A DNA stretch of 64,000 nt from Halocatena marina (lineage in GTDB: Archaea; Halobacteriota; Halobacteria; Halobacteriales; Haloarculaceae). Made by a program: the position numbers and the translations under genes. The stretch lies in assembly GCF_025913575.1 (NCBI RefSeq), contig NZ_CP109785.1, positions 1,736,001-1,800,000 on the forward strand. Reading direction: 5' to 3'. Numbering within the stretch: the stretch's first letter is position 1; each line of letters opens with the position of its first letter. Below the pieces are notes generated by a model, which saw nothing but the letters and a program-made list of their open reading frames with translations, did not search any database and had not been told where the DNA came from. Below, in pieces: positions 62,431 through 64,000 of the stretch.

Positions 62431-63399
62431 ATGATCCTCGTTGGGAGCGACGACGGCGTGTATCACATCTCGGATGTTGAGATGTCGACTGGAGGCAAAG
62501 CAACGAAAACTCTCGATTCTGAACGGGTGATGCGTCTCCGACAGTTCGAGGGCGTTGATGGAGTATTTGCGGCCACGAACACCGGTCTCTATCGATCACT
62601 GGATGGAAAGCAGTGGACAGAAATCGATACACCTCACGAAACGGTGTACGCAGTCGCTGCGGTTGGTGATCAACTCTACATCGGAACGCGGCCTGCACAC
62701 ATCTACGTCACAGCCACAGCATCAATCTCCCCCCTCGCTTCTGAGCGTGTTGAATGGCGCGAACTCGATGGATTTCAGGAACTTCCATCGCGTGATGAGT
62801 GGCGACTCCCGCGTCACGACAGTCTTGCTCACGTTCGTGATCTCTGTGTTGATCCGGCGAAATCAGATCGACTCATCGCCGGTGTCGAAGTCGGTGGTGT
62901 CCACATCAGTGACGACGGCGGAGAAACGTGGACCGAGCGATCCGGTGGTGTCGATGACGACATTCACGAACTCCACGTTGTCGGTCCCGGAAAGTACATC
63001 GCGGCTACCGGTCACGGGCTCTATCACACGAATGATGCCGGTCAAACGTGGACACAACTCGATCACGCTGGCGCTCAGTCGTACTTTCGGTGCGCATTCT
63101 CGATCGATGGCGTTCACTACGCGTCCGGAGCGCTCTCGAACTCATCGACGTGGGATGACGATGGAGCTAATCCTGCACTATTCGCGTGGTCCAGCGATGA
63201 TTCACTCGACCAGATCGAGATCCCCCGTGAGAACGAAACCGTCACGGGGATGACGAACATCGGTGACGACCTAATTGTTGCAACACACCGAGGAAACCTC
63301 TTCGTGCGGACGGCTACCGGGTGGAGAGAAGGAGGCACGTTCCCTGTTCTTGGGCCTCTCACAGGTCGGTACACTCCAGTCACGTCGTCCGTCGAATGA
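62431..63399 (+). CDS. Asp-box (BNR-like) beta-propeller protein
   Basis: 322 residues. Two clear Asp-box turns, SDDGGETW and TNDAGQTW, and degenerate ones (GLYRSLDGKQWTEID, LFAWSSDDSLDQIEI) mark a propeller of about six blades like those of sialidase, photosystem-assembly and YCF48 families. No signal peptide or catalytic residues are visible, so it is probably a binding or scaffold protein in the cytoplasm. TATA-like GATTAACT near 62402 gives a leaderless start. The stop overlaps the ATG of the truncated SDR gene. Confidence 0.82.
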   Translation: MILVGSDDGVYHISDVEMSTGGKATKTLDSERVMRLRQFEGVDGVFAATNTGLYRSLDGKQWTEIDTPHETVYAVAAVGDQLYIGTRPAHIYVTATASISPLASERVEWRELDGFQELPSRDEWRLPRHDSLAHVRDLCVDPAKSDRLIAGVEVGGVHISDDGGETWTERSGGVDDDIHELHVVGPGKYIAATGHGLYHTNDAGQTWTQLDHAGAQSYFRCAFSIDGVHYASGALSNSSTWDDDGANPALFAWSSDDSLDQIEIPRENETVTGMTNIGDDLIVATHRGNLFVRTATGWREGGTFPVLGPLTGRYTPVTSSVE

Positions 63400-63815
63400 A
63401 CGGTGATTCTCCACTCATTGCTGCGCTCGAAGCCGAACGGACAGACGTACCGGCATTCGTGTTCCTTTCTGTGATGGACACACCACCGTTCACGAGTGAG
63501 ACGTTCTGCATCGCAAGGCGGCGGGCCGAGCGATCGATCGCCGATCTCGATATCCGAACGAGCGTCCTTCGTTTGGGTCCAGTCTACGGCGAAGGAACAA
63601 ACCAAGGACACTTTCCTCGGACGATTGACACTGTTCTTCGTGCGATCGACAGGCGAGAGTGGCTCGCCCGCCGATTCGGTGACGGACGACCGCTAGGTGT
63701 GACGACGGTCGCTCAGGCCGCTCTCCACGCGGCATTCGATTTGACGGCATCAGAAACGATGGAGATCGATGAAATCAGTGCGTATTCAGTTCCGCGGTCA
63801 AGCACAGAGATATGA
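63396..63815 (+). pseudogene. 5'-truncated NAD(P)-dependent epimerase/SDR gene
   Basis: From the ATG at 63396, 139 residues: AFVFLSVMDTPPFTSETFCI, ARRRAERSIADLDIRTSVLR and LGPVYGEGTNQG match the second half of extended SDR proteins (FVFLSA, K-x-x-AE, RPGPVYG). The N-terminal Rossmann part with G-x-x-G-x-x-G, about 100 residues, is absent, so the cofactor site is missing. It follows the propeller gene by an ATGA overlap, which suggests a deletion joined the two. Confidence 0.7.
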
Positions 63816-64000
63816 ACGTGAGCAAACGACTCGACGTCTGCTGTCCGCGTCGAACATCGCTAATCAAACGTTCGATGCTGCCGCTCAAGACGCGGTGAAG
63901 CCGATCGACGGGGATCTGAGAGGAGAACCATCTTCATGGTGCTCTAGTGGCCGATATTTTTCGATTGAGGATACGTCCTATCTATCAGCATTATAAATAT
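63816..64000. other. End of window, nothing recognised
   Basis: Ends in an A/T-rich stretch (CAGCATTATAAATAT), perhaps a promoter for a gene beyond the window. The open frame 63769-63996 has no protein-like features. Confidence 0.3.

Overview
The window is chromosomal DNA of a halophilic archaeon (class Halobacteria). The evidence is the acidic protein composition, several twin-arginine export signals (RRGFLK, RRGYLK, TRRDVLK, SRRSVLM), archaeal TATA boxes placed 22-35 bases before leaderless starts, and families largely confined to haloarchaea: Bat-type HTH_10 regulators, HalOD1 output domains and DUF7344-like proteins. The genus cannot be fixed from the sequence. I found no tRNA, rRNA, CRISPR array, insertion sequence or replication origin.

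Layout. 0-11 kb: a cut-off FAH-family gene points left. A Dpp/Opp-type ABC importer without a binding protein points right, followed by a small membrane protein, a class III aminotransferase, a GNAT acetyltransferase, an S1 sulfatase and a Tat-exported beta-helix protein. This looks like uptake and processing of a sulfated or amino-sugar-like compound (inference). 11-16 kb: HxlR regulator, FAD disulfide reductase, DHH phosphoesterase, a membrane protein, a 1-kb AT-rich gap with a 29-bp palindrome, and a DCC-family thiol protein. 16-21 kb: a 1227-residue six-PAS Bat regulator followed on the same strand by a double DUF7344-like gene and a HalOD1 gene. 21-30 kb: an ATP-grasp ligase, livK, and a convergent livH-M-G-F operon whose components are unusually long, flanked by two different seven-unit pentanucleotide repeats, then a panE-like gene. 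30-32 kb: a wrecked second liv operon with frameshift, stops and deletions. 32-35 kb: a second Bat/DUF7344/HalOD1 group plus an unannotated Bat remnant. 35-50 kb: AzlCD, an exported peptidoglycan-amidase-like enzyme, a cation/Ca2+ exchanger, an F420-type oxidoreductase, an ABC-2 exporter, threonine ammonia-lyase, a LarA-like protein, an exported C39-like papain-fold protein, a PD-(D/E)xK-like protein and an altered M24 pita-bread protein. 50-64 kb: a BioY-EcfA-EcfT biotin importer, a J-domain/2Fe-2S ferredoxin fusion, a surface protein, an esterase, a second S1 sulfatase divergent from a Thr-nucleophile sulfatase-like enzyme, a MutS-like ATPase, an MFS carrier, an Asp-box propeller and a 5'-truncated SDR gene.

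How the genes fit together. One theme is branched-chain amino acids: live liv, dead liv, AzlCD and threonine ammonia-lyase. A second is extracellular polymer attack: sulfatases, beta-helix protein, amidase and C39 enzyme. A third is two copies of a haloarchaeal regulatory trio (Bat, DUF7344-like, HalOD1), which I consider the best candidate for an undescribed linked system.
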